A stretch of DNA of 64,000 nucleotides from positions 1-64,000 of the IMG/VR virus record IMGVR_UViG_3300027763_002499. One strand, given 5' to 3'. The position numbers and the translations under genes are program-made. Positions 33,136-40,571 of the stretch are shown here, piece after piece. The DNA is from a virus. The stretch's first letter is position 1; each line of letters begins with the position of its first letter. A model generated the notes under the pieces. It saw only the letters and a list, made by a program, of their open reading frames with translations, was not told where the DNA came from and made no database searches.

Positions 33136-33322
33136 GGATTTCACCTTTTAAAATTCTAAGAGCCCTTTCTAGATTCTCTACTGTTGGTTCAACCATTCTC
33201 ATGAGTGTATTTTCTGTAGACTCATCAAACACAGACAATGAAACTTTGTCATTTGACTTGTCTTGGATCAACAATAAAGCTTTGCGATCTAATTCGGTTA
33301 TCTTAAAAACAGTGTAAATCAT
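33128..33322 (-). CDS. small hypothetical protein
   Basis: 64 residues: beta strands (TVFKITELDRKALLLIQ) and a helix (TVENLERALRILKGE). ATGA overlap with the previous gene. Function unknown. Confidence 0.6.
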   Translation of the reverse strand: MIYTVFKITELDRKALLLIQDKSNDKVSLSVFDESTENTLMRMVEPTVENLERALRILKGEIRG

Positions 33323-33633
33323 TTTAATAATACCTCATCATCTTTTACAAGAATACCCTTTGCTCCAGGAAACCTTTTACCAAAGTTTTCATTTAATTCA
33401 TCAAATGTGTTACCTTGACAAACAAATTCATTGTTTGTTGCGTTATATGCAAATTGAATGCCATTGTGTTCTTCAATCTTGAGAAAAATAAACTTATTCC
33501 TTAAGTCTTCAATCTGTGCTTCAACTTCGTCTTGCATCTTTTTAAAATGCCAATTTGTCCAGAATATAAATATCCTCAGCAATAGAATGGAACCTAAAAA
33601 AATCAGTAGAATGTTGTCAGTATTATTAAGCAT
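33319..33633 (-). CDS. small membrane-anchored protein
   Basis: 104 residues from ATG at 33633 (AAGG upstream; overlaps the 33626 stop). One N-terminal transmembrane helix (NILLIFLGSILLLRIFIFW), then a charged coiled segment (HFKKMQDEVEAQIEDLRNKF) and a beta/helix domain (FVCQGNTFDELNENFGKRF). Anchored in the inner membrane with a cytoplasmic domain. Unknown role. Confidence 0.65.
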   Translation of the reverse strand: MLNNTDNILLIFLGSILLLRIFIFWTNWHFKKMQDEVEAQIEDLRNKFIFLKIEEHNGIQFAYNATNNEFVCQGNTFDELNENFGKRFPGAKGILVKDDEVLLK

Positions 33634-33937
33634 CTGGTGATGCCTTAATGTCCTTAATGTCATTAATGTCCTTAATGTTAATAACGTTATCTACTCGAAA
33701 ACTCCTCCACTGTTGTTTGTCAGTACAAAAAACGCTCATGACTTCCAGCTTGGGTTCTTTCTTTTTCTTACCCTCAACAATTGCCACCTGAGGTAATAAC
33801 GCAGGTTGCAAAGTACAAGGCATGGTACGCAATTCGCCATCAACCTTGGTAAAGGTAACCTCTACAATTCCTGCATTGAGTTGTTCACTAAGAACTTGCC
33901 TACGCTGTTCTATAGTTTCTTTATCAAACCAAATCAT
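33626..33937 (-). CDS. DUF2693-like phage protein
   Basis: 103 residues. VTFTKVDGELRTMPCTLQP and QQWRSFRVDNV fit DUF2693, a small beta domain of T4-like phages that may bind DNA or protein. The C-terminus is a I-K/N-D-I-K/N repeat (KDINDIKDIK), coded by a 9-bp DNA repeat. GAGGA precedes the start. Confidence 0.7.
   Translation of the reverse strand: MIWFDKETIEQRRQVLSEQLNAGIVEVTFTKVDGELRTMPCTLQPALLPQVAIVEGKKKKEPKLEVMSVFCTDKQQWRSFRVDNVINIKDINDIKDIKASPDA
33644..33679. repeat. 4 x 9-bp tandem repeat at gene end
   Basis: CTTAATGTC repeated four times (one or two variant bases), in frame with the end of the 33626-33937 gene. Copy-number slippage would lengthen or shorten its C-terminal tail by three residues at a time. 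Confidence 0.85.
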
Positions 33938-33950
33938 TTAGTCCTCACTA

Positions 33951-34562
33951 TTAATTAAAAACATCATTAACAAATTGTCTATTGGAGTCGATTGATTCAT
34001 AGTCTTTCATTGCAGAATCTGTTACTCTAAATGCCCAGCTAGTTCCTGTTTTAGTTTTTTCAAAATAACCCGGACAATTTGCAAATCCTTTAACAGTGAC
34101 CCAAGGAAGTGAATTAGCATACTTTGGGTTGGATATTAAAATTGTTCTAGCCTCTTCATATGATTTTTTAATCTGAGATTGAATACAATCATCTGTGAAC
34201 TGGCAAACTTTTGCTTTAACTATAAAGCCAGGTTCACCGTTTTTAAAGTATACTCTATATTGCTGTTGAAATTTTTTGCAGACATTAGATTGCTCATATG
34301 GTGTATTACAAATTTCTTCATATGTCATAGAACCTACTGTGTGTGGAGCATCTGAATCTATGTTTCTTGTTTTAACTTCAACATCAACACCACTGATGTT
34401 AATATCGCATCCAGCACCCTTATTAACAGGATAACCATTTGAATTTAACACTTCCTCTACATAGCATCCAATGTTGCCGTGACTGCCGTTTCCATCTGCT
34501 TGCTTTGGTACTGGCATTCCAATTAGCATTTCATCAATTTTTAATTTTTTAACAACAATCAT
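33951..34562 (-). CDS. putative PD-(D/E)XK nuclease-like protein
   Basis: 203 residues. GAGCDINISGVDVEVKTRNI around residues 50-70 fits the nuclease pattern D...(D/E)-x-K (Asp, then Val-Glu-Val-Lys), as in MutH-like and restriction endonucleases. The rest holds no second motif I can name. It may be a DNA endonuclease; this is a motif-level call. It overlaps the 34559 gene by 4 nt. Confidence 0.45.
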   Translation of the reverse strand: MIVVKKLKIDEMLIGMPVPKQADGNGSHGNIGCYVEEVLNSNGYPVNKGAGCDINISGVDVEVKTRNIDSDAPHTVGSMTYEEICNTPYEQSNVCKKFQQQYRVYFKNGEPGFIVKAKVCQFTDDCIQSQIKKSYEEARTILISNPKYANSLPWVTVKGFANCPGYFEKTKTGTSWAFRVTDSAMKDYESIDSNRQFVNDVFN

Positions 34563-34882
34563 TTCTGTTCCTTTACAATGTTATATAGTACGTCAAATTC
34601 CTTCTTGGCTTCTGCAAGGTTTGGATATTGCTTACAAAGCTCTTTGATAGCTTCTTCCTCTGCCCTCATCTTTTCAAACCAAACAATCATCTCTCTTAGC
34701 TTAGGTCCAACATTGATGTTAGCACTACCCTGTGGAATTGTTTGTGCGCTTCCATTAGCATCAACAACTTTATATTGTCTGCTGTTTGCGTCCCAATAAA
34801 GAGCACCACTAGCATATGGACCATTGTTAAAGGTTGATACTTCTAAGATGCCTGGATCAATACTATTGATATAATCTATCAT
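34559..34882 (-). CDS. hypothetical protein, leaderless gene
   Basis: 107 residues. Beta N-terminus with a W-D-A-N-S-R-x-Y motif (ALYWDANSRQYKVVDANGSA), then a helical end with AEEEAIKELCKQYPNLAEAK. The beta motif resembles short modules in virion-associated proteins. The ATG is 5 nt past its -10 box. Confidence 0.65.
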   Translation of the reverse strand: MIDYINSIDPGILEVSTFNNGPYASGALYWDANSRQYKVVDANGSAQTIPQGSANINVGPKLREMIVWFEKMRAEEEAIKELCKQYPNLAEAKKEFDVLYNIVKEQK

Positions 34883-34887
34883 AATCT

Positions 34888-34916
34888 ATTATACACTACT
34901 TTGTTTAGATTTTCAA
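34888..34916 (-). promoter_or_regulatory. sigma70-type promoter, leaderless gene
   Basis: TTGAAA (34911-34916), 17-bp spacer, TATAAT (34888-34893). The ATG at 34882 follows after 5 nt. The -35 box lies in the end of the next upstream gene. Confidence 0.75.
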
Positions 34917-35465
34917 GTGTTTGAAATACTCAAAATGCTTTTCAAGTGTCCATGTTTCAGGATTAACCAGTGTACCATCATGAGTTTGGTAACTTGCCGA
35001 AAACACATTTGAGTAACGCTTGAATGGCAACCACATGTCTGGGGTATGGCTAGCCCAACCTGCATCCTTTAGAGCCATGTGTTTGGCACGACTCAACTTC
35101 ACAGTTGGTACATTAAGAGCTTGTTCAACTGTAATAATACTTGCTAACAACAAGTCACGAATACGGGCCGCCGGAATTAAATGCTCAAAGTCAGTTTCAT
35201 TGTCTGCACCAATCTCAACATAGTGAGCATCCATACCATCGCGTTCTTCGATACAGTACTTGTGGTACCTACGCAAATAGTAATCAATGTCGTTGCGAAT
35301 TTCACGCAACAATTGTTGATTATTCTTAACCATGAGGTATTCGTTAACTAAACGCTCAATATGTTTGGTGCAATGTTCTGCTACTGTTTTATAGGTAGCA
35401 GGACTACGTTTTGTCTTGCCGTAAACTGGAGCCGTAAAGTTTTCAAGAGATTCTTTTAAGTTCAT
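34905..35465 (-). CDS. hypothetical protein, partner of ParB-like gene
   Basis: 186 residues, mainly helical, with LIPAARIRDLLLASIITVEQ and AKHMALKDAGWASHTPDMWL. It overlaps the ParB-like gene by 4 nt (ATGA), so the two probably work together. Function unknown. Confidence 0.65.
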   Translation of the reverse strand: MNLKESLENFTAPVYGKTKRSPATYKTVAEHCTKHIERLVNEYLMVKNNQQLLREIRNDIDYYLRRYHKYCIEERDGMDAHYVEIGADNETDFEHLIPAARIRDLLLASIITVEQALNVPTVKLSRAKHMALKDAGWASHTPDMWLPFKRYSNVFSASYQTHDGTLVNPETWTLEKHFEYFKHLKI

Positions 35466-36505
35466 AACCCCTCCGGAATCAATCCGTCAACAATATTACC
35501 TTCCTCGATACCAATCTTAGAACCTTCGCCATGGTATGGCAAATCAAGTTTACCACCATTACGAATATGCATTTCCCTTAGGAAGTTGCTCATTGCTTCC
35601 GGGGCACTCCAACTGGCACCAGGCCGAACGTGTGTCCATTGTAGTTTAGCACGACTGTGAACAAGCGCAGAGCTCTTAAAGGTTTTCTTAACACTGTCAA
35701 GTAAAGTTTTCATCCAACCAATAGGTAAAGATGCGGCCTCGGCTTTAGAAAGCTTGTACAATTCCAACAGGCCAATGTAAACACCTTGATCAATTTCTTC
35801 TTGCAAGGGAAACGCATCTTTGATAGTTGTAAGAATCTCTAACAACACTTTACCTTTCTCGTCAACTTCAATGCCCTTTTGTGCATACTTAAAGTGACTA
35901 AAGAAGTAGTCGTTCTCACCCCGTAGATTGTCACTTGCACGACTGCTCTTGTCTTGTAAGTCGATGCCTGCTACATCAAATTGATCTTGCATAGTTTTAG
36001 CGGCAACAACCTTTTTATCACGACTACCATTTTTATAACGTACTAGAGCATTACGGTGAAGGTCGCCTGGGGTTAGACGCTTAACTCCAGTGTCATTTAA
36101 TAATTCAAACGCATAACTTGCAAAGTTTGGATCTGTAGTGTCAACAATGGCACACGGCACTTGGGTGTAACCTAGTAATGCGGCCGACAAAGTGCGGTGT
36201 TGTGCATCATACAAATAAATCTTGCCATTGATGCGACATGCAGAACCTGGGCTACATACCCTTGGGTCCCACTTTTTCATAATGTTCATAACGTGTTTAT
36301 GAATAACATCACGCTGAACTTCATAGTCAATCCACAGGTCTTCAATCTCAACCATGGTGCTATGTGGGAATAAATGGACCAAAGCTTTGGCACGATTACG
36401 CCATGCTTCTAAGTCCTTGTCGGTAACTTCGTAATGTGCTTTGAGTTGACGTTCAACTTCAGCAACCACATCGGTAAATTTGCGTGTAAGACGCTTAACT
36501 GCCAT
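35462..36505 (-). CDS. ParB-like nuclease-domain protein
   Basis: 347 residues. Residues about 55-130 follow the ParB/Srx-like fold: LWIDYEVQRDV, INGKIYLYDAQHRTLSA (the conserved G-x-R/H-R-x-x-A type helix) and VPCAIVDT. The large C-terminal part is not recognised. Such phage proteins are often annotated as ParB-like nucleases or DNA-binding proteins. A promoter with a roughly 50-nt leader and AAGGAG precedes it. Confidence 0.7.
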   Translation of the reverse strand: MAVKRLTRKFTDVVAEVERQLKAHYEVTDKDLEAWRNRAKALVHLFPHSTMVEIEDLWIDYEVQRDVIHKHVMNIMKKWDPRVCSPGSACRINGKIYLYDAQHRTLSAALLGYTQVPCAIVDTTDPNFASYAFELLNDTGVKRLTPGDLHRNALVRYKNGSRDKKVVAAKTMQDQFDVAGIDLQDKSSRASDNLRGENDYFFSHFKYAQKGIEVDEKGKVLLEILTTIKDAFPLQEEIDQGVYIGLLELYKLSKAEAASLPIGWMKTLLDSVKKTFKSSALVHSRAKLQWTHVRPGASWSAPEAMSNFLREMHIRNGGKLDLPYHGEGSKIGIEEGNIVDGLIPEGL

Positions 36506-36554
36506 TTGCTTTCTCCTTCATTACCCGACACAATGCGGGATTAGTAAAGTATAT

Positions 36555-36583
36555 ATTGTATTAAAAAATACTTAGTTTGTCAA
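36555..36583 (-). promoter_or_regulatory. sigma70-type promoter
   Basis: TTGACA (36578-36583), 17-bp spacer, TACAAT (36555-36560). The leader contains a small CCCGCATTGTGTCGGG hairpin before the AAGGAG site of the ParB-like gene. Confidence 0.8.
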
Positions 36584-36591
36584 TTATTATT

Positions 36592-37032
36592 TTACCAACT
36601 TGCTTGATAATAAAATTCCCAACTATTCCAGTCTCGGGTGAACAGGTCTTGTAGCTTAGATTGGGTCTCTCTTAGATCTTGCCAGTACCAGTCATCAACA
36701 TCAGTACCACCAAAAAAGAAACCTGCATGTGGTGGTAATAGATCACGTGCCAGACTTGGATCATCTAGAACCAAATCAATCACATCAAGAAGCTTTTCAA
36801 GTTGTTCAAGGCTTACTTCAGTCTCCTGGCATTCGTCCCGACCATTTTGTACATTATCTACAAACCATTTGTGGATTGCATTGGCTTTGCGCCAGTACAT
36901 GGCTTCAATAATCACTTCCTTGATTCGCATGTGTTCAGGAAGCTCTGGCATGACCTGTTTGAGATTGTCAGCAAGAGTTTGATCGGTATGCCACAAGAAG
37001 CGTCGAGCATTCAAGTACATGTCCAGTCCCAT
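36592..37032 (-). CDS. conserved phage protein (MGLDMYL type)
   Basis: 146 residues from the ATG at 37032, which has GGAG upstream. The N-terminus MGLDMYLNARRFLW and the Trp/Tyr-rich C-terminus (DDWYWQDLRE, SWEFYYQASW) mark a family common in phages, with unknown function. The start site lies inside the end of a micropeptide gene's transcript. Confidence 0.7.
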   Translation of the reverse strand: MGLDMYLNARRFLWHTDQTLADNLKQVMPELPEHMRIKEVIIEAMYWRKANAIHKWFVDNVQNGRDECQETEVSLEQLEKLLDVIDLVLDDPSLARDLLPPHAGFFFGGTDVDDWYWQDLRETQSKLQDLFTRDWNSWEFYYQASW

Positions 37033-37033
37033 C

Positions 37034-37126
37034 TTAATCTCCAAATGCTAGAATACAGAATACCAAAAACAATGCCCACCAGGGATGGCCAATAGCCGCT
37101 AGAATAATTACACCAACCCAGGCCAT
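37034..37126 (-). CDS. 30-residue membrane peptide
   Basis: It reads MAWVGVIILAAIGHPWWALF plus a short end: a single hydrophobic segment. Its ATG directly follows the upstream TAA and its stop lies next to the following start. Probably translated by coupling. Function unknown. Confidence 0.5.
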   Translation of the reverse strand: MAWVGVIILAAIGHPWWALFLVFCILAFGD

Positions 37127-37300
37127 TTATACAGCACCAAGGTAAGGACTGTAAATTTCCTCATCTACGGTAACTACCGGCATTACCCAAGATTGCATCA
37201 CTGCATCCAATGCCGCAAAATCATATTGTGGCAACTTAGGACGAACTTTGCTGTTTGCACGAGCGGTGTGTTCTGTGTTTTTTTCGCGATTAGTTTTCAT
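37127..37300 (-). CDS. small hypothetical protein (57 aa)
   Basis: It reads MKTNREKNTEHTARANSKVR and ends VDEEIYSPYLGAV. AAGGAA precedes the ATG. Basic N-terminal half, hydrophobic C-terminal half. Unknown. Confidence 0.6.
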   Translation of the reverse strand: MKTNREKNTEHTARANSKVRPKLPQYDFAALDAVMQSWVMPVVTVDEEIYSPYLGAV

Positions 37301-37309
37301 GATGTTTCC

Positions 37310-37504
37310 TTATAGTGACTTAATGTGTTTAATAACTTCTTTTGCTTCTCTATACTCAGAATCTTCTAGCATTTGATTTTCATTTATTTCTGCTATCATT
37401 TTCCTGGCTATCATTTCTAAATTTAATTTAGATAATGGTCCATTGAGATTGTATGCCTGTATCCAACGAATCTTATATCCTTTAAGAGGATCGTTGTTTT
37501 CCAT
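37310..37504 (-). CDS. small hypothetical protein
   Basis: 64 residues from ATG at 37504 (AAGG upstream). GYKIRWIQAYNLNGPLSKLN and a helical end. It abuts the 37506-37682 gene. Unknown. Confidence 0.6.
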   Translation of the reverse strand: MENNDPLKGYKIRWIQAYNLNGPLSKLNLEMIARKMIAEINENQMLEDSEYREAKEVIKHIKSL

Positions 37505-37505
37505 G

Positions 37506-37682
37506 TTACACCTTTTCACCTTCCTGCTTTAGGAATTGCTCATTACGACGTTGAGCAACACCTGCAATACTAGCAATGGCTCGAAAAATTTCTGCCTCTT
37601 GCTTGGTTGTCAAAGATTCAGTTTTAAGTCGGTTAATACCAAACTCAATGCGAGCAATGAGTTCTCGATTTGATACAGTCAT
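37506..37682 (-). CDS. small helical hypothetical protein (58 aa)
   Basis: It reads MTVSNRELIARIEFGINRLK and KQEAEIFRAIASIAG. Two helices. It begins as ATGA with the stop of the HTH gene. Unknown. Confidence 0.6.
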   Translation of the reverse strand: MTVSNRELIARIEFGINRLKTESLTTKQEAEIFRAIASIAGVAQRRNEQFLKQEGEKV

Positions 37683-37819
37683 GCATCAACCCCTTGACTT
37701 TCAATCCAACCCAATACCAATTCAATTGGACACTCAAGCTCACTTGCAATCTGCTTCGGGCTCATGCCATCAATATACAGTTGCTCAATGTCCCAGGCCA
37801 AATCTTTCATCGTGCTCAT
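37679..37819 (-). CDS. small HTH protein
   Basis: 46 residues from the ATG at 37819 (AAGGAA upstream). IEQLYIDGMSPKQIASELEC then VLGWIESQGV is a helix-turn-helix of the homeodomain-like resolvase/insertion-element type. Likely a DNA-binding early regulator. Confidence 0.65.
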   Translation of the reverse strand: MSTMKDLAWDIEQLYIDGMSPKQIASELECPIELVLGWIESQGVDA

Positions 37820-38268
37820 ACTGTTTCCTTTTCTTCTTGGGCAATAGCATCTGTTAACGCTGTCAATGTCCGGCTCAATGGATGAGTGTTTTCGTATGTA
37901 GTACCGCAATACCAAACACCATCTTTGATAATGTAGTAATACTCTGCACCACAGTTGTCGCATTGTTCCAGAAACTCTGTGAATGTGTGTGCTACTTTAA
38001 ACTCTGCACCTGTTTCGCCACGGTCACGGCCGTAAAAAACAGTAATGTCTTCTGCTGGCTTTTCAAACGAGTGCTCAACACCGTCAGGAATCTCAATGTT
38101 GTTGCACAGACTTGACATGTCACCAAGTGCTACCAGGTGGTTTGCTTTAGAGCTGTCGTAGCTGTTTTCCAAGATTTTACCATTGTGAGCCAAATAGCCG
38201 TCCCAGTGACAGTAAACACTTTTGACTTTGTCACCGTGCATGACACCAATTCTTGAACGTGTACCCAT
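37816..38268 (-). CDS. conserved phage protein (TRSRIGV...HWDGY type)
   Basis: 150 residues. It starts MGTRSRIGVMHGDKVKSVYC and HWDGYLAHNGKIL, a hallmark of a family widespread in phages. Later CDNCGAEYYYIIKDGVWYCG has four cysteines. Function unknown. First gene of a transcript with a consensus promoter. Confidence 0.7.
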   Translation of the reverse strand: MGTRSRIGVMHGDKVKSVYCHWDGYLAHNGKILENSYDSSKANHLVALGDMSSLCNNIEIPDGVEHSFEKPAEDITVFYGRDRGETGAEFKVAHTFTEFLEQCDNCGAEYYYIIKDGVWYCGTTYENTHPLSRTLTALTDAIAQEEKETV

Positions 38269-38300
38269 TTTAAACTCCTGTTTTGTTTGTGTATGTATGT

Positions 38301-38342
38301 ATTATAGCACTGAACCAATAACCCGTCAACCACCCGGGTTAT
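38301..38342 (-). promoter_or_regulatory. sigma70-type promoter fused to a hairpin
   Basis: TTGACG (38324-38329), 17-bp spacer, TATAAT (38301-38306), then a leader with AGGAG. The -35 box lies inside an inverted repeat AATAACCCG / CGGGTTATT (38316-38342) that could end the upstream transcript. The same fusion occurs at 39086-39128. Confidence 0.75.
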
Positions 38343-38354
38343 TTTGTGTTGGTT

Positions 38355-38648
38355 TTAAGCAACAACTTCCAGCATGTTAGCAGGCACTTTCCACAAACCA
38401 CTGGTAAAAGAACCTGGTTTATTTTCGCGAATTGTAACATACTTGATGGCAATCTTTTCCACAGTACCAACCACAGGCTGACCGCGTTTGGTGCTGTTGA
38501 ATTTTACCTTGGAGCCCAAAGTCAGACTACGTTTGGTCTGGTCCATTAATCGAGCTCGGGCAAACTTGACAGCATCGATGATGCTGGTCAGTTCATCGTT
38601 TGTACAGTTGCCAGTGATGATGGCACGGTTGATTTCTTTGATATCCAT
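38355..38648 (-). CDS. small hypothetical protein with SH3-like part
   Basis: 97 residues. An N-terminal helix, then LGSKVKFNSTKRGQPVVGTV and EKIAIKYVTIRE, a KOW/SH3-like barrel seen in several phage proteins. It shares its AAGGAGACTCAA leader with the next gene. Function unknown. Confidence 0.65.
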   Translation of the reverse strand: MDIKEINRAIITGNCTNDELTSIIDAVKFARARLMDQTKRSLTLGSKVKFNSTKRGQPVVGTVEKIAIKYVTIRENKPGSFTSGLWKVPANMLEVVA

Positions 38649-38662
38649 TTGAGTCTCCTTGG

Positions 38663-38806
38663 TTAAGCTTGATACATTTCTTGGGCCAATTGTTCAGCGT
38701 ATTCCTGTGCTTCCTCATAGTCATCTGTGCCAGTGAGCACTACATCACCATTGATGGTAACAGTATAAACGTTGAACAAAAAGTCAAATTCTAATTCATA
38801 ATCCAT
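38663..38806 (-). CDS. small acidic hypothetical protein (47 aa)
   Basis: It reads MDYELEFDFLFNVYTVTING and a Glu-rich helix (DDYEEAQEYAEQLAQE). AAGGAG site. Acidic small early-type phage protein, possibly an inhibitor or decoy; not assigned. Confidence 0.65.
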   Translation of the reverse strand: MDYELEFDFLFNVYTVTINGDVVLTGTDDYEEAQEYAEQLAQEMYQA

Positions 38807-38821
38807 TTGAGTCTCCTTGAT

Positions 38822-39055
38822 TTAACAGTAAAAATCTTCGCCACGATCGTAAGCACCAATCGCTTCGTAAACCACTTCACGAACCGCGGTGTCCATTGCT
38901 TCGCCAAACTTTTCGTAATCTGAGTCAGCCAAGTCACGCAGGTTTTGTTGAACCAAGGCCCAGGGGCTTTTGCGATGTGCATGGTATTCGATAATACCTT
39001 AATGGCTTGGATTACCAGCTTCGCTAAACATACCAAAACTTTGAACAACTTGCAT
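38822..39055 (-). pseudogene. 78-codon frame with in-frame TAA (readthrough or broken gene)
   Basis: The ATG at 39055, with AAGGAG upstream, reads MQVVQSFGMFSEAGNPSH then TAA at 38999-39001. The same frame continues without further stops for 58 codons (GIIEYHAHRKSPWALVQQNL ... ending in a normal stop at 38822-38824), acidic and well composed. Three explanations: nonsense mutation, sequencing or assembly error, or programmed readthrough. Confidence 0.55.
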
Positions 39056-39085
39056 GCCCGACTCCTTTTTACTGAACATGTATGT

Positions 39086-39128
39086 ATTATACGGTATTTT
39101 GAATAACCCGTCAACTCAACGGGTTATT
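39086..39128 (-). promoter_or_regulatory. sigma70-type promoter fused to a hairpin
   Basis: TTGACG (39109-39114), 17-bp spacer, TATAAT (39086-39091), followed by ACATACATG and AAGGAG. A perfect 10-bp inverted repeat AATAACCCGT / ACGGGTTATT (39102-39128) overlaps the -35 box. Confidence 0.75.
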
Positions 39129-39139
39129 ATTTGTTGTTT

Positions 39140-39454
39140 TTAAACAACGTATGAAGTGCCAGTAATCACATTGTAAACACGGGTACCAGCACCAAATTCT
39201 GCACGGGCTTCGAGCTTTTCTTCATCGCTTGGACCACGATAGTTGGCACGATAATTTTCCAAAAACTTACGAGTTTCTTGTGCTCGGGCTTCGTTGCTGT
39301 TAGCAACAACCAAACTATCAACCAAACCTGCTTTTTGGAATTCTTCTAACATGTCGTTAAAAGGAACTTGATCATTGCTGTTCCAACGCACTACTGGACC
39401 TGTAGCATCATTAGTTTCGTCAATGTAAAATTTGTCTGCGTATTTGTGGCTCAT
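39140..39454 (-). CDS. hypothetical early-type protein
   Basis: 104 residues from the ATG at 39454 (AAGGAG upstream). It has LVVANSNEARAQETRKFLEN, helical, and ends in GTRVYNVITGTSYVV. Consensus promoter directly upstream. Function unknown. Confidence 0.65.
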   Translation of the reverse strand: MSHKYADKFYIDETNDATGPVVRWNSNDQVPFNDMLEEFQKAGLVDSLVVANSNEARAQETRKFLENYRANYRGPSDEEKLEARAEFGAGTRVYNVITGTSYVV

Positions 39455-39485
39455 CTTTTGCTCCTTATTACCTAACATACTTTGT

Positions 39486-39514
39486 ATTATAGATAGATCT
39501 GGACCAAGAGTCAA
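39486..39514 (-). promoter_or_regulatory. sigma70-type promoter
   Basis: TTGACT (39509-39514), 17-bp spacer, TATAAT (39486-39491), followed by a leader with AAGGAG. A terminator stands directly behind it. Confidence 0.8.
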
Positions 39515-39525
39515 CCACTTTTGTG

Positions 39526-39553
39526 AAAAACCCTACAAAAAGTAGGGTTTTTT
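39526..39553. terminator. intrinsic terminator
   Basis: A 9-bp stem AAACCCTAC / GTAGGGTTT with an A loop and A/T runs on both sides, between the 39587-39871 gene and the next promoter. Confidence 0.8.
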
Positions 39554-39586
39554 GGGATAAATTTGTTGTTTTTTTACAAAAAAGTG

Positions 39587-39871
39587 TTAATTTTGGGCTT
39601 TTTTCTTCTTTTGTAAGTCCTGCATTTTTAAAACGGGTTTTTTTGGTGCAGATTTTGCTTTTTTTACTGTAAATTCTGCCCGCATATAATAAGATATCAT
39701 CTTCTTACGAATATTGTGAACTACATCTACACTATCATCATCAATGACCCACTGGTAAGGACAATGTGACCATTTCATTGTTTTTTCAAATGTATAAAAT
39801 AACTTACGATGCTCGGGATTATTTGCATCAAAGATGTAAGCTGGTCTAATAGCAGTAAAAGACTTAATCAT
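39587..39871 (-). CDS. hypothetical basic protein
   Basis: 94 residues. FDANNPEHRKLFYTFEKTMK and a strongly Lys-rich tail (KKAKSAPKKPVLKMQDLQKK), so nucleic-acid contact is possible. AAAGGAA precedes the start. Function unknown. Confidence 0.65.
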   Translation of the reverse strand: MIKSFTAIRPAYIFDANNPEHRKLFYTFEKTMKWSHCPYQWVIDDDSVDVVHNIRKKMISYYMRAEFTVKKAKSAPKKPVLKMQDLQKKKKAQN

Positions 39872-39883
39872 AAATTTCCTTTG

Positions 39884-40279
39884 TTAACGGCGCATCGTGC
39901 TAATGTCACGAGCTTCTTCATCACTAAAAATAGGCACAGCATTAGACTTGTGCATGGTACCGATACCCTTTACCTTTGTACCAGTATATTGCTTAATTGG
40001 AGTATTTGTGCTTGTACCTGCTTCACCAGTATTGCGTGAAGGAATATGACTAGAAGTTGATCTACCAGGCGGCGCACTCAAGGTATAGGAGAGTGGTGCC
40101 GCTGACATGGCCCGTCTGCGTTTCCGTTCTTCCTGTTCAATGCCCCAACGCTTTTGTAACTCGCGCCATTCTTGGTCCAACTGGCGGGCTTTTTGGGCCT
40201 CAGCGGCATTGCGAAACTTACGCTTGCCTTTCTGTTTGCCTGTTGTACTAAGCCATGGGCCTTCTAAATGCATACTCAT
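39884..40279 (-). CDS. conserved phage protein (MHLEGPWLSTTGK type)
   Basis: 131 residues from the ATG at 40279 (GGAGG upstream). SMHLEGPWLSTTGKQKGKRK is a signature of a widespread phage family. A basic helical part (KARQLDQEWRELQKRWGIEQ) and a disordered Ser/Thr/Pro-rich tail follow. Function unknown. Confidence 0.7.
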   Translation of the reverse strand: MSMHLEGPWLSTTGKQKGKRKFRNAAEAQKARQLDQEWRELQKRWGIEQEERKRRRAMSAAPLSYTLSAPPGRSTSSHIPSRNTGEAGTSTNTPIKQYTGTKVKGIGTMHKSNAVPIFSDEEARDISTMRR

Positions 40280-40296
40280 AATAGGTACCTCCAAGA

Positions 40297-40497
40297 TCAA
40301 TTATAACTGTTATAGTCTGGAAAGTCAAAGAATTTTTCTAGAAAATGGCCAATGTTGCCATAAATTATAGCTTCTAGATATTCTTGGTCCTCTGTACTTA
40401 GGTTCACATCATTTTCAATGGCTTCGTGCATTTGCAGTAGCCAATGATTAATCATGTCCATGTGTACACTAGATTTTTCAAGCTTTTTCTTGATCAT
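40297..40497 (-). CDS. small helical protein, leaderless gene
   Basis: 66 residues from the ATG at 40497, 6 nt past the -10 box. MIKKKLEKSSVHMDMINHWL, then an acidic/aromatic end. A longer frame upstream would run through the promoter and is rejected. Function unknown. Confidence 0.65.
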   Translation of the reverse strand: MIKKKLEKSSVHMDMINHWLLQMHEAIENDVNLSTEDQEYLEAIIYGNIGHFLEKFFDFPDYNSYN

Positions 40498-40503
40498 GTG
40501 TTT

Positions 40504-40532
40504 ATTATAATGTATAATGAAGCAATTGTCAA
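40504..40532 (-). promoter_or_regulatory. sigma70-type promoter, leaderless gene
   Basis: TTGACA (40527-40532), 17-bp spacer, TATAAT (40504-40509). ATG at 40497 after 6 nt. No Shine-Dalgarno in between. Confidence 0.85.
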
Positions 40533-40571
40533 ATTTTTTTTGATAAGTAAACTTATACAACCTTTCAAGTT

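Noticed and set aside
37820-37963. Upstream extension of the small HTH gene to 37963
   Set aside because: It is out of frame inside the 37816-38268 gene; AAGGAA marks the 37819 start.
38791-39114. 107-codon minus-strand frame (MTGYSKYRI...)
   Set aside because: It runs through the promoter and its Lys/Val-rich product looks unlike a protein; the 39055 frame with AAGGAG fits better despite its internal TAA.
40498-40560. Upstream extension of the 40297-40497 gene
   Set aside because: It overlaps the -10 and -35 boxes of its own promoter.
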